A stretch of 64,000 nt of DNA from Guptibacillus hwajinpoensis (GTDB lineage Bacteria > Bacillota > Bacilli > Bacillales > Guptibacillaceae): the NCBI RefSeq assembly GCF_029277305.1, contig NZ_CP119526.1. One strand, 5' to 3'. Positions within the stretch are counted from its first letter, which is position 1; every line of letters begins with the position of its first letter. Positions 8,049-15,967 of the stretch are shown here, piece after piece. Made by a program: the position numbers and the translations under genes. Below the pieces are notes generated by a model. That model did no database searches. It saw only the letters and a list, made by a program, of their open reading frames with translations, and was not told the origin of the DNA.

Positions 8049-9302
8049 TTAGAATTGGAAATCTCCATCCTTCATTAGCAGAACTTCCGTTTCACCTTCT
8101 TTAATGCCCACTACTTTCATATCTTCGGTACCAAAGGTCACATTGACTAACAAAAGTGACGTATTTAGACCTGATGCCTTCAACTCTTCCTCAGATTGTT
8201 CAATGCCATTTTGAATATTGGAGGGAGATGCATTTCCGATTCCAATATGACAGGACGTATTTTCATCAAACAAGGTATTGAAAAAAAGAGTATCCTCCTG
8301 AGAAAGAGGAGATTTATTAGAGACCAAGGCAATTTCACCTAGATAATGTGATCCTTCGTCTGTTTCGATGAGAGTTTGTAACACTTCCTGTCCCTTGGCG
8401 GCATAATAGTCGGTAATCCGCCCATCTTTAAAAATCAGGTGAAATTCATCGATGACACTTCCTCCATAGATAAGAGGTTTAGTACCTACCAATTTGCCAT
8501 TCACCTTATTTTTATGAGGAGCAGTAAATATTTCTTCCGTAGGAATGTTCGGAAAGAAAGGTGTTCCCTTTTTATCTATGACTCCCCCACCGACATAGAG
8601 ATGATTTTTAGGCAGACCAACTGATAAATCAGTTCCGTATCTATTTGTAAAATGCAGAGATTCAAATTGGCTCTCGTTTAGGATCTTTTTTCGAGATTCG
8701 AAGGCTCTATTGTGACTCTCCCAATCTTCTATAGGATCTTTCCCATCTGCCCGAGACCCTTTTAAAATTAATTCCCACAATGCTCGTAAAGCTTCTTCTT
8801 TACTTAGATTAGGGAATACTTTTGTTGCCCATTCAACGCTCGGGACAGCTAGAAGACACCAGCGTACTTCGTGGGATCTAATTTTCGCATGATAATCCCT
8901 CAATTTGGTACGAGAGGCTTTTTGAAAACGATTTATCCTTTCTGTAGAAACCTCCTTAAAGACCTCTAAGTTTTCAGAAATAATATGAATGTAAGCAGCA
9001 CCTGCATCGTCCCATTCTTTAAATCGGGCAGCCTGCCAATCAGGAAAGTGATCGATGGCAGTATCTGCTGCATTTAAGTAAAATCCTTTCGTAGACTGTT
9101 CATCTGTCCAATCTATAAATACATTTGAAGCTCCAGCATCGTAGGCAACCGTTTGGATTAGACGTGCAAACGCAGCATTTTGTATATCACTATGAATAAT
9201 CAACAGTTGATTTTTTTGCAGATTCACACCAGCTCCTACAGCAAGTTCTGCATACTTTTTTAGCTGTGCTTCACTTATAAATTCATATATTCCTTTCATC
9301 AT
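8049..9302 (-). CDS. M29 family (AmpS/AmpT-type) metal aminopeptidase
   Basis: A 417-residue cytoplasmic aminopeptidase. It starts EAQLKKYAELAVGAGVNLQK as M29 enzymes do. Conserved residues of the C-terminal catalytic half are visible in GGVIDKKGTPFFPNIPTEEI, TDEGSHYLGEIALV, FDENTSCHIGIGNA and NVTFGTEDMKVVG, which carry the glutamate, histidine and aspartate ligands. Length matches the family (about 410). AGGGGAGATATTAA lies upstream of the tandem ATG. It stands alone between elements H and I and has its own terminator. Confidence 0.9.
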   Translation of the reverse strand: MMKGIYEFISEAQLKKYAELAVGAGVNLQKNQLLIIHSDIQNAAFARLIQTVAYDAGASNVFIDWTDEQSTKGFYLNAADTAIDHFPDWQAARFKEWDDAGAAYIHIISENLEVFKEVSTERINRFQKASRTKLRDYHAKIRSHEVRWCLLAVPSVEWATKVFPNLSKEEALRALWELILKGSRADGKDPIEDWESHNRAFESRKKILNESQFESLHFTNRYGTDLSVGLPKNHLYVGGGVIDKKGTPFFPNIPTEEIFTAPHKNKVNGKLVGTKPLIYGGSVIDEFHLIFKDGRITDYYAAKGQEVLQTLIETDEGSHYLGEIALVSNKSPLSQEDTLFFNTLFDENTSCHIGIGNASPSNIQNGIEQSEEELKASGLNTSLLLVNVTFGTEDMKVVGIKEGETEVLLMKDGDFQF

Positions 9303-9348
9303 TTAATATCTCCCCTGTGACTTTCTTGTATAATTTTACTGCACAACA

Positions 9349-9392
9349 AGCGATAGCCAAAGTGCAACTTTCGCTCTCCGAGATTGTTTAAC
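9349..9392 (+). repeat. Array element I (overlaps a stop codon)
   Basis: Hairpin AGCGA...AAAGT / ACTTT...TCGCT followed by CTCTCCGAGATTGTTTAACG. The stop codon of the GNAT gene (9388-9390) lies inside the 3' edge of the element. Confidence 0.75.
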
Positions 9393-9933
9393 GCTTAGCT
9401 CTTATATATTCATTTTTTAAGAGACCATATACGTCAACGTCTTTATATTTATTTTGGAGTAATCTATTTTGCTTTAATCTTCCTTCTTTTTGTAAACCAG
9501 CTTTTTCTAAAACTATGGTTGAAGCTTTATTTCTGGATATAGCTGATGCCCAGACTTTGTTTAAATCCAGGTGATTAAATCCAAATTCAATCATTCTATT
9601 TACTGCTTCTGTCGCAAACCCGTTACCCCAAAAATCTCTACCAATCCAATATCCAAGCTCACCTTTATTATTGCTTTTATCAATTCTTAAAGTGATCGTA
9701 CCTATTATTTGATTATCATTCTTGGTTACTATTGTCAGAGGGTACTCAAGCCCCTCCTGAATTTGTTCTGGTTGAATAGCGATCCATTCTTCAGCATGTT
9801 CTAGTTCATATGGATGAGGGAGACCTAGAATAGTAGCTAATTCTTTATTGTTCGCTAAATCCTTAATCCTAATAGCATCTTCTTTCTGGAATGGTTGCAA
9901 AGTTAATCGATCAGTTTTTAATTTCAAAGACAT
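9388..9933 (-). CDS. GNAT family N-acetyltransferase (RimJ/RimL-like)
   Basis: A 181-residue protein with the RimJ/RimL layout: KTDRLTLQPFQKEDA at the start, GELGYWIGRDFWGNGFATEA as the acetyl-CoA region, then LNKVWASAISRNKASTIVLE and a C-terminal DVDVYGLLKNEY. These enzymes acetylate N-terminal amines of ribosomal proteins or of small molecules. The gene starts with ATG after AAGAAGG. Single-gene unit. Confidence 0.88.
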   Translation of the reverse strand: MSLKLKTDRLTLQPFQKEDAIRIKDLANNKELATILGLPHPYELEHAEEWIAIQPEQIQEGLEYPLTIVTKNDNQIIGTITLRIDKSNNKGELGYWIGRDFWGNGFATEAVNRMIEFGFNHLDLNKVWASAISRNKASTIVLEKAGLQKEGRLKQNRLLQNKYKDVDVYGLLKNEYIRAKR

Positions 9934-10045
9934 GATAAAGCACCTTCTTTTCTAAGACATTTTCCCATTAGGATTCTGTTTCGGTAATTTAATACCAATT
10001 ATTTCAAAATGATACTCTAAAGGCAATCCTTGATTGCAAGAAAAG

Positions 10046-10088
10046 GGAGCTAATCTTTATTAAAGATTAGCTCCGAGATTGTGGAACA
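10046..10088 (+). repeat. Array element J (perfect hairpin)
   Basis: GGAGCTAATCTTT (10046-10058) and AAAGATTAGCTCC (10062-10074) form a perfect 13-bp stem with a 3-nt loop, and the second arm runs straight into the core CTCCGAGATTGTGGAAC. On the minus strand the stem is followed by CTTTTCTT, so this copy could also terminate transcription. Confidence 0.85.
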
Positions 10089-10330
10089 TCACTCAAGAGT
10101 TATTAAGGTAACAGGATGACCACAAAAATCTCCATTTGATTCATTTACAGCATTAACTCCTTCTATCTCATAAAAACTGATATTTATATTACCTTTATAA
10201 ACAGTAAGTGATATAGAAATAGTATTTCTAAACCTTTTGATGGATAACTAATGTATATGGTTTCTTTTGGTTAATTACATTCGAAGGAATACTTACGTAT
10301 CTTTGGTTCCACCTTCAAGAACCTTTTGTC
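10089..10330 (-). pseudogene. Decayed minus-strand gene adjacent to element J
   Basis: The minus strand reads as protein-like text broken by frameshifts: LEGGTKDT, then YVSIPSNVINQKKPYTLVI in another frame, then NTISISLTVYKG and a terminal GDFCGHPVTLITLE followed by TGA at 10091-10089. No single frame spans it. The stop lies immediately next to element J, as in intact units, so this looks like a cassette whose gene has decayed. Family unknown. The rest of the gap (10331-10557) shows nothing I recognise. Confidence 0.5.
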
Positions 10331-10557
10331 CCTCTAGTACTGTTATTCTTAATATACGTAAATCTTATGGAGAGTTTTTACTCTGCAGCGGTTATATTAG
10401 TTATCTGTTATAAAGACCGGAAAAACGCTGGCGATGCGTCTATACTTGCTAAAAAGACATTCATACCTGCTATTCTATGAGCTTATAGTGTTCATACCTT
10501 ACGTACAGAGACTCAAGAGATAGAACTGAGAGCGATTAGGGCTTCGAAAAGAAAAAG

Positions 10558-11448
10558 CTAATACTTGTAGAAATCGGAAAATAAATGTTCGATGACTTCA
10601 TATTCCTGATCACTATAGAGCGGGTTACCCGTAATACTAAATTGGTCTCCACAATTTGTGTTTGTTACGTGATGAACTTCATAGCTTTGACCTTCTTTTC
10701 CATCAAAATGAATACTACCTGACTGACTTCGATAAATACAAGAATCATCAATCCTTGTTCTTTCGCCATCACTAGTAACGTAATAAAACTCATCATTTAT
10801 CATACCTTTAGGCTCATCAGAGGATGTCTTTGCCACACCGTATTCTATACGATCTTCTACACTTGTATATTCTAATTCTTCTTTAGAGACTTGAATTACT
10901 TTTTTACCCTTTTCTTTTACCAGAGGAGGTTCCTCTTCTTGGTTATATTTGACGACAATAACGCCTTCATACCCCTTAGGAATGAGATACTGCATATCAG
11001 TCTTTTGTTCTAAATCGAGTTGATAAAAACCCCATACCCCTGCAAACAACACTATGACGAACAAGGTGTTGCTAATAAATGATTTCGTTTGAAACTTTCT
11101 AAGTTTGCGATTCTGCCATTCTTCCGCTGTAAAGAAAAAGACCGCAGCTCCAACAGCAACAACTGATAAATCCTCAATTACAAAATATGTAGCTACCGCT
11201 AAAGAAAGATGAATAAATACAGCGATGATAAAGCGATAGGATGATAATTTGTTCGAAACCCAATCAGATAAAAGAGATACAGGAATTCCAAATATTAAAG
11301 TCCCAAACGCTGTATAAGCCATAATGACCACGATAAACATGAAATCATCAATCCCAAATGGTTCACTTGAACCAATAAACCCGCTTAGCATCCACAATAC
11401 CCCCATGAATAACGTAGTAAATACAGCGGACAGAAGTTTATTTTTAAT
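10558..11448 (-). CDS. Membrane protein with extracytoplasmic C-terminal domain; probable AUU start
   Basis: About 296 residues: four hydrophobic segments in the first 115, a charged loop (TAEEWQNRKLRKFQ), a fifth segment (NTLFVIVLFAGVWGFYQL), then a polar acidic domain of about 140 residues with two cysteines that could sit outside the cell. The only good ribosome binding site, GAGGAG, is 6 nt before an ATT at 11448; the more upstream ATG (11520) lies inside a perfect 16-bp hairpin. I therefore infer an ATT start (KNKLLSAVF follows). The N-terminal domain resembles the product of 5138-5620. Function unknown. Confidence 0.6.
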   Translation of the reverse strand: MKNKLLSAVFTTLFMGVLWMLSGFIGSSEPFGIDDFMFIVVIMAYTAFGTLIFGIPVSLLSDWVSNKLSSYRFIIAVFIHLSLAVATYFVIEDLSVVAVGAAVFFFTAEEWQNRKLRKFQTKSFISNTLFVIVLFAGVWGFYQLDLEQKTDMQYLIPKGYEGVIVVKYNQEEEPPLVKEKGKKVIQVSKEELEYTSVEDRIEYGVAKTSSDEPKGMINDEFYYVTSDGERTRIDDSCIYRSQSGSIHFDGKEGQSYEVHHVTNTNCGDQFSITGNPLYSDQEYEVIEHLFSDFYKY

Positions 11449-11479
11449 AGGTTTCTCCTCCCTTATTAACCATTTAATA

Positions 11480-11515
11480 AAAATACCAATGTGAATCATT
11501 TCACATTGGTATTTT
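11480..11515 (-). terminator. Perfect 16-bp hairpin upstream of the 10558-11448 gene
   Basis: AAAATACCAATGTGAA (11480-11495) and its exact complement (11500-11515) are separated by 4 nt. It reads as a terminator on either strand and ends about 30 nt before the inferred ATT start, so it could be an upstream terminator or an attenuator in the leader. Confidence 0.6.
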
Positions 11516-11745
11516 ATCACAAATCGCGGTTATTTCTAACTCTTGTAGACAAAGGTTTGATCCTATTAAAAGACTGAAATGCATCTTAGCAAAGGAATGA
11601 TTAAGAAAATCTTCACAAAAGTTACAGGAACGAGCAGTTTTAGAAGAGTTTAAAAAGTTTTCTCATTTTGATGACATCTTGACCATTGTATATGAAAACA
11701 AGGTGCGGAGGTTTCGGTCCATTAGCAGTTGTTGATACTGGATCT

Positions 11746-11775
11746 AAAAAAAGGAACCCGTCCAAAACTGGTTCC
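11746..11775 (-). terminator. Terminator of the sigma/PadR/FtsW-like operon
   Basis: GGAACC / GGTTCC stem followed on the minus strand by TTTTTTT. Element K lies between the operon's last stop codon and this terminator. Confidence 0.85.
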
Positions 11776-11792
11776 CCTACTTAATTCAAAAA

Positions 11793-11815
11793 TCGCTCCG
11801 AGATAATGGAACAAG
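11793..11815 (+). repeat. Array element K
   Basis: Core TCGCTCCGAGATAATGGAAC, located between the stop of the FtsW-like gene and its terminator. Confidence 0.8.
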
Positions 11816-11870
11816 CTGCTTCATCCTATTAATTTGATTACTGTTTAAAAAAGATCCATATTAGTCTAAG

Positions 11871-13145
11871 CTAATTTGTAATACTTTGTTTAAACACTAT
11901 GTTTTTTCTCCTGTACACACTGAGCACGATGCCAAAGACTATGGAGTTCATTATTGTTGGCGTTAATCCATAACTGATAAAAGGCAACGAAATCCCGATT
12001 ATCGGAAGGAGACCAAGGGTCATTGCAATCGAGTAGAGAAACTGAACCGAGAATAAGCTTAGACCTCCTACAACAAGCATCTTTCCGAATGAATCATTTA
12101 TTTTAAAGGTGACGTAGATCATTCGAGTCATCAACATAGCTAGAACTAAAAATAGAATGATTCCTAATATCCAGCCGAAATGATAGGTAAGGCTTAGAAA
12201 AACAAAATCAGTGTGGCCTGTTGGTATAAAAACTTGTTCCCCTCGTTGACCGAACCAACCTGCAGCCTTTAATAATTCCTTCGCCTGCAAGTACATATAA
12301 CCACTAGAATTTGCATATTCGGTTGGATTAAAATAACCCAAGATTCTATCTTTCTGATAATCATCTAGATTTCCCCACAATAAATATCCTGCTGAGAATA
12401 TGACAGCTAGACTACTTACCGCTAACAACAATATTCTTTTTTTGCTTACGTCACTAAACCAAAGCAAAGCAATTGCCATTGCACTAAAGACGAAGATTGA
12501 ATTAGGGTCTAGGACAACTAAAAAAAAGAAGATTGGCACAGAACATAAAAGAAGAAACTTCCAATAAGATACCTTGCTACTTATGATTAAAGCTGAAAAT
12601 CCTACGTAAAAAAGTAAAAGCGTTTGTGTACTGTCAATCACGAATGGACCTACTCGTAATACTGGAACGCCATTCGTATAGGTGGTTGGAAAAAGAACCA
12701 AAAGAGCTAAAACCAAAAGACCTATAAAATAAAAAGACCATCTCCACTTATAAAATTTCCTATAATCAAAAAACATAAGCCCAGTTATTATCACTACACT
12801 AATAACAGAAGCAATGATTTTCCTTTCAAAATAGAAATTTAAGTCTATGTTCCAAAACATCAAAGGTAAAAAACTCAATCCAATCGTAACGATTAACAAA
12901 CTAATAAGCCACCAGTCTGTTTTCGGACGATGAAGTTTATTTAGCCGTTGTCCAAGCTGAACTGGACCCCCCATTTGCTTAATTGCTATCCTTTCAGCTT
13001 CTTCTTTCTCTATCCCTGTTAGAACTAGTCTTTTTTTCTCACTATTTATATGATGATTTAGTTCATGGGAAATCTTTTCTTTCGCTTCTATTGCTTTTAT
13101 TTGTTCTTTTACCTGGTCTAAAAAATCATACTTTTTGTCACTCAT
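11871..13145 (-). CDS. FtsW/RodA/SpoVE-like SEDS protein with N-terminal permease-prefix domain
   Basis: A 424-residue polytopic protein. Residues 1-70 form a soluble alpha-helical prefix (HELNHHINSEKKRLVLTGIE, GGPVQLGQRLNKLHRPKTDW) of the HAAS/permease-prefix type; the rest holds about ten transmembrane segments. SEDS landmarks are GHTDFVFLSLTYHFGWILG and LPFISYGLTPTIMN. SEDS proteins polymerise lipid II, so a peptidoglycan role is inferred. It overlaps the PadR gene by 4 nt (ATGA) and is the last gene of a three-gene operon headed by an ECF sigma factor. The prefix domain probably links it to the PadR/sigma pair. Confidence 0.8.
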   Translation of the reverse strand: MSDKKYDFLDQVKEQIKAIEAKEKISHELNHHINSEKKRLVLTGIEKEEAERIAIKQMGGPVQLGQRLNKLHRPKTDWWLISLLIVTIGLSFLPLMFWNIDLNFYFERKIIASVISVVIITGLMFFDYRKFYKWRWSFYFIGLLVLALLVLFPTTYTNGVPVLRVGPFVIDSTQTLLLFYVGFSALIISSKVSYWKFLLLCSVPIFFFLVVLDPNSIFVFSAMAIALLWFSDVSKKRILLLAVSSLAVIFSAGYLLWGNLDDYQKDRILGYFNPTEYANSSGYMYLQAKELLKAAGWFGQRGEQVFIPTGHTDFVFLSLTYHFGWILGIILFLVLAMLMTRMIYVTFKINDSFGKMLVVGGLSLFSVQFLYSIAMTLGLLPIIGISLPFISYGLTPTIMNSIVFGIVLSVYRRKNIVFKQSITN

Positions 13146-13558
13146 GATTCATACATCCCAGTCAAATTACTAAGTTTAAGAACGCCTCTCACTCTTTTGG
13201 TTTCCATTTTCTTCAGTACTTTTCTACCCTTACTAGTTAGTTTATACATTTTTGAGTAATCGCTATGCCACCTTACGATTAAGTAGCTTTTCTGTTCCAG
13301 GGCGTGTAGAACTGTATATAACAGCCCTTCCTCATCTTCAAACTTTAAAATCCCCCTGCTACGCAATTGCTTCGCCACGTCATGACCCGTTTTCTCTTCT
13401 AAAAGCAACTGTAACACTGCGAGAAGGATCATTTCATCATCTTCCACTTCTTTCTCTATCTTTTTGTGTATCTGATTCCTATTAGCCTCTGTGAATTCCA
13501 ATTGACTAAAGCATGTTTTTTTCATCGATTTCTTCAAGTTCTTTAGCCTTTCCTCCAT
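13142..13558 (-). CDS. PadR family transcriptional regulator
   Basis: A 138-residue regulator. After a basic helical N-terminus it has MILLAVLQLLLEEKTGHDVA, then GLLYTVLHALEQKSYLIVRW and MYKLTSKGRKVLKK, the winged helix of PadR repressors. It is unusual in its long lysine-rich N-terminal extension. It overlaps the sigma factor gene by 1 nt and the FtsW-like gene by 4 nt, so the three are translationally coupled. It may control its own operon. Confidence 0.85.
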   Translation of the reverse strand: MEERLKNLKKSMKKTCFSQLEFTEANRNQIHKKIEKEVEDDEMILLAVLQLLLEEKTGHDVAKQLRSRGILKFEDEEGLLYTVLHALEQKSYLIVRWHSDYSKMYKLTSKGRKVLKKMETKRVRGVLKLSNLTGMYES

Positions 13559-14097
13559 CAGATCATTCCTCCTAACTGTTCCTTAAGCAATTGCTTAGCT
13601 CGTTTCAATCTCGTTTTAACCGTGTTTATATTTTGATCTATCACGCTACTAATTTCTTTAATTGACATTTCTTCAAAATAAAAGAGATAAATAACCTCTC
13701 TATAATGAATTGGAAGATCCATGACAGCTATGACCAACTCTTCGTCTTCTTCCTGTCGAACAACTGAATCTTCCACACCAGATTCTCTTGCTGGAGTAAG
13801 AGCAACTTCTACTTCAGAAGGAATCACCTTTCTTTTGTACCAGCTCTTAAGATAGTCTTTGCAGTGATTGATAGCAATTCTCCAAACCCAGGTCTTCATT
13901 TTAGAATGTTGTTTGTAGGTATGTAATTTCTGATAGCACTTCACAAAGACCTCTTGAGTCAAATCTTCGGCTATTGACTTGTCTTTTACATAGGAATACA
14001 TCAGATAGAGAATCTCTTCACCAAAGCTTCTCATCATCTCGTCTATTAAATTATTTTTATCAGCCGTATCAACTATATTTTCAATGTACTCTTCCAC
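13558..14097 (-). CDS. ECF-type RNA polymerase sigma factor
   Basis: A 179-residue sigma-70-family protein with only regions 2 and 4. Region 2 is seen as DKSIAEDLTQEVFVKCYQKL and KTWVWRIAINHCKDYL; region 4 as DLPIHYREVIYLFYFEEMS and NINTVKTRLKRAKQLLKEQL, the C-terminal helix-turn-helix. The first gene of the operon with PadR and the FtsW-like protein. No typical anti-sigma factor is encoded next to it; the prefix domain of the FtsW-like protein is a candidate partner. Confidence 0.9.
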   Translation of the reverse strand: MEEYIENIVDTADKNNLIDEMMRSFGEEILYLMYSYVKDKSIAEDLTQEVFVKCYQKLHTYKQHSKMKTWVWRIAINHCKDYLKSWYKRKVIPSEVEVALTPARESGVEDSVVRQEEDEELVIAVMDLPIHYREVIYLFYFEEMSIKEISSVIDQNINTVKTRLKRAKQLLKEQLGGMI

Positions 14098-14241
14098 TTT
14101 TCACCCTCCCTTACATTAGACGATGTACCGACTTGAAAGTTTTTGAAAAGAAGGTATTTCTCAAAAAAACTATTCCTGAGCTACACAAAGGGAAATTATG
14201 TATATTTTCGCTTTGGATATATCCATTAACTAATTAACACT

Positions 14242-14278
14242 AGAAAAGGCAATTTTCATTATGAAAATTGCCTTTTCT
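14242..14278 (-). terminator. Bidirectional rho-independent terminator
   Basis: A perfect 18-bp stem with a 1-nt loop (AGAAAAGGCAATTTTCAT and its complement). It lies past element L in the direction of minus-strand transcription. Confidence 0.85.
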
Positions 14279-14289
14279 ATATCCAATTA

Positions 14290-14328
14290 AAGCTCCGAGA
14301 TTGTGGAAGACTAGATATCAAGATATTT
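14290..14328 (+). repeat. Array element L
   Basis: Core AAGCTCCGAGATTGTGGAAG, followed by ACTAGATATCAAGATATT. A close match to consensus over its whole length. Confidence 0.85.
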
Positions 14329-14454
14329 GTTTGGCACAAATATCTCCTCTTCACAGTCCGAATATGTTAATCCTATATATATCAAATACTAATAACTAAC
14401 TCAATCACTCGATCATTATTTCTTAAAACCAGAAGCTGATCCGTAATTACCGAT

Positions 14455-14477
14455 TAGCTCCTCGCTTAATGGACAAG
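14455..14477 (+). repeat. Degenerate array element
   Basis: TTAGCTCCTCGCTTAATGGA matches the core with a few changes. It is 60 nt beyond the stop of the GNAT gene at 14537, the normal spacing, whereas element L is 209 nt away. Confidence 0.5.
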
Positions 14478-14536
14478 CAAAACCCCACTTAGTTTATGTA
14501 ACTCTATTATTTCTCGTCTTAATATTTTTCATCTGT

Positions 14537-15088
14537 TTAACTACTTAGAATTGAATATACTTGAGTATCTCTAAATTCCCCCTTGATAAATTCATTTTTT
14601 CGTAATGTACCTTCATATTCCATACCTAATTTTCTCATTACCTTCTGGGAGCCAATGTTGTCAGTATCACATCTACCCTCAATCCTATTAGAATTAAGTT
14701 CATTAAATCCATAGCGAATTAGTTCTTGGAGTGCTTCGGTAACAATTCCCCTTCCCCAAAAATTCTCTGAAAGAAAATAACCTATTTCTATGCACTTATG
14801 ATTATTGCTCCATTCAATAAACGCTGCAACTCCAATGACTTTACCTGTTTCTTTCCATTCTATTGCCCATTCACCAGACTCTCCATCTTCGTAACCAGTA
14901 ATTACTACTTTTAAGAAATCATTAGTTATTTCCCGTGAAGTATTTACTTCCCATGTCATTGGGTGAGCTACTTTGGGATTAGAGCAAAACTCATATACAT
15001 CGTCTAAGTCAACATAAGTTAATTTTCTAAGTTTTAATCGTTCCGTTTCAAATTCAGCCATTTCCTTTAGATAATCTTCAAAGTCCAT
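14537..15088 (-). CDS. GNAT family N-acetyltransferase (RimJ/RimL-like)
   Basis: About 183 residues. FETERLKLRKLTYVDLDDVY opens the fold; IEIGYFLSENFWGRGIVTEA is the acetyl-CoA segment, and IGSQKVMRKLGMEYEGTLRK follows, as in RimJ/RimL-type N-terminal acetyltransferases. I chose the ATG at 15088, 7 nt after GGGGGA, over an in-frame TTG at 15103. Substrate unknown. Single-gene unit. Confidence 0.87.
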   Translation of the reverse strand: MDFEDYLKEMAEFETERLKLRKLTYVDLDDVYEFCSNPKVAHPMTWEVNTSREITNDFLKVVITGYEDGESGEWAIEWKETGKVIGVAAFIEWSNNHKCIEIGYFLSENFWGRGIVTEALQELIRYGFNELNSNRIEGRCDTDNIGSQKVMRKLGMEYEGTLRKNEFIKGEFRDTQVYSILSS

Positions 15089-15149
15089 TTCTAAATCCCC
15101 CAAACATGATACTTTCCATCCTTTTTACTTCTTCCATAACCCCTGTGCA

Positions 15150-15191
15150 TTGAGCGCCTATATTTCAGTAAAGCTCCGAGATTGCTTAAGA
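15150..15191 (+). repeat. Array element M
   Basis: GAGC at 15150 pairs with GCTC at the start of the core AAGCTCCGAGATTGCTTAAG, with an inner TTTC/GTAAA pairing. It is 58 nt past the stop of the 60-aa gene. Confidence 0.8.
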
Positions 15192-15249
15192 ATGAATCAA
15201 TTCAAATGAATGTTTGAATTTCGATCTGCAACAAATTAAGTTAGGCGTA

Positions 15250-15432
15250 TTATTGTCTTCTTCTATAATGATTAATTAAAAATCCTACTACTATCACTAA
15301 CAGAACAAGTAGTCCTACAAAAAACAATGGTAAGGCATCAGGTGCATTCTCTACTATAATATGTAAAACCCAAGCTGATACGAAGTAAAGAACGAAAAAA
15401 ACACTTATAACTCTTATAAATCTAATGACCAT
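15250..15432 (-). CDS. Small two-segment membrane protein
   Basis: 60 residues: two hydrophobic stretches (about 5-24 and 34-53) with a short loop and a basic tail NHYRRRQ, so both ends should face the cytoplasm. The ATG has a perfect AAGGAGGACAA upstream, which is the main reason to call it. Single-gene unit between M and N. Function unknown. Confidence 0.65.
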   Translation of the reverse strand: MVIRFIRVISVFFVLYFVSAWVLHIIVENAPDALPLFFVGLLVLLVIVVGFLINHYRRRQ

Positions 15433-15480
15433 TTGTCCTCCTTAAATCGAATTATGGGCAATCCTCTCAATATTCAATTC

Positions 15481-15502
15481 TTGCTCCGAAATAATAGAAG
15501 AA
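15481..15502 (+). repeat. Array element N
   Basis: Core TTGCTCCGAAATAATAGAAG, 26 nt from the stop of the 101-aa gene. Confidence 0.75.
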
Positions 15503-15527
15503 CGTTTATGTATGACTTGGGTTCTTC

Positions 15528-15833
15528 TTATACTTGGGTATTCTTTTTAGTAAATAGTTTTCCGATCACTATTATAAGTCCTATGAGGAAATGTATTAAT
15601 CCATTAGCTACTGTAATAAGACCTACAAAAGCTGCCATTAGGCTTCCACCTTGGCCGGCATTACCAGGCCCTACTAGGATTCCACCAACAACAAATCCAA
15701 GTCCAACGCCAAGAATTGCTAATAAAATACCAGAAGCCCAGAGGGGAAGACTCCCACTTCTGTGCCATTTAATCATGAATATATTTGCTGGGATTAACAA
15801 TGCAGCAAGAAATAAATACATCAGTACATCCAT
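15528..15833 (-). CDS. Small multi-pass membrane protein
   Basis: 101 residues with three hydrophobic segments (about 3-22, 31-54 and 65-92) and a glycine-rich middle (GILVGPGNAGQGGSLMAAF). The ATG has AAGGGGGGATTGT upstream. No family recognised. It lies between elements N and O. Confidence 0.65.
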   Translation of the reverse strand: MDVLMYLFLAALLIPANIFMIKWHRSGSLPLWASGILLAILGVGLGFVVGGILVGPGNAGQGGSLMAAFVGLITVANGLIHFLIGLIIVIGKLFTKKNTQV

Positions 15834-15877
15834 ACAATCCCCCCTTAAATAAGTTCTTATATCTAATTATTAATGAT

Positions 15878-15920
15878 TTGCTCCGAGTTTGTTTAATACT
15901 CGAGTTCGAGATATATCTTG
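15878..15920 (+). repeat. Array element O
   Basis: Core TTGCTCCGAGTTTGTTTAAT, followed by ACTCGAGTTCGAGATATA, where CTCGA and TCGAG are self-complementary, as CTTGA/TCAAG are in other copies. Confidence 0.8.
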
Positions 15921-15967
15921 GATAGTCTTTTTACTTTAGCCCCATTACTTTAATTAGAAGTAACTAC

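Larger units (their letters stand above)
11516..11870. other. Intergenic region before the FtsW-like gene's 3' end
   Basis: It holds the terminator at 11746-11775 and element K at 11793-11815. On the plus strand, 11602-11736 is an open stretch of about 43 codons (reading QERAVLEEFKKFSHFDDILT and on to TGA) without a start or binding site. It may be a gene remnant of unknown family. Confidence 0.4.
14098..14536. other. Intergenic region with a terminator and two array elements
   Basis: It contains the sigma operon promoter region, a strong bidirectional terminator (14242-14278), element L (14290-14328) and a degenerate copy (14455-14477). Between the two copies I see no gene, so a cassette may have been lost there. 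Confidence 0.5.

Noticed and set aside
11602..11736. Plus-strand stretch of about 43 codons (QERAVLEEFKKF...)
   Set aside because: Protein-like in appearance but without a start codon, binding site or recognisable family; mentioned only as a possible remnant.
15433..15852. 139-codon plus-strand frame across 15433-15852
   Set aside because: It reads through element N and is antisense to the 101-aa membrane protein, which has its own good start signal.
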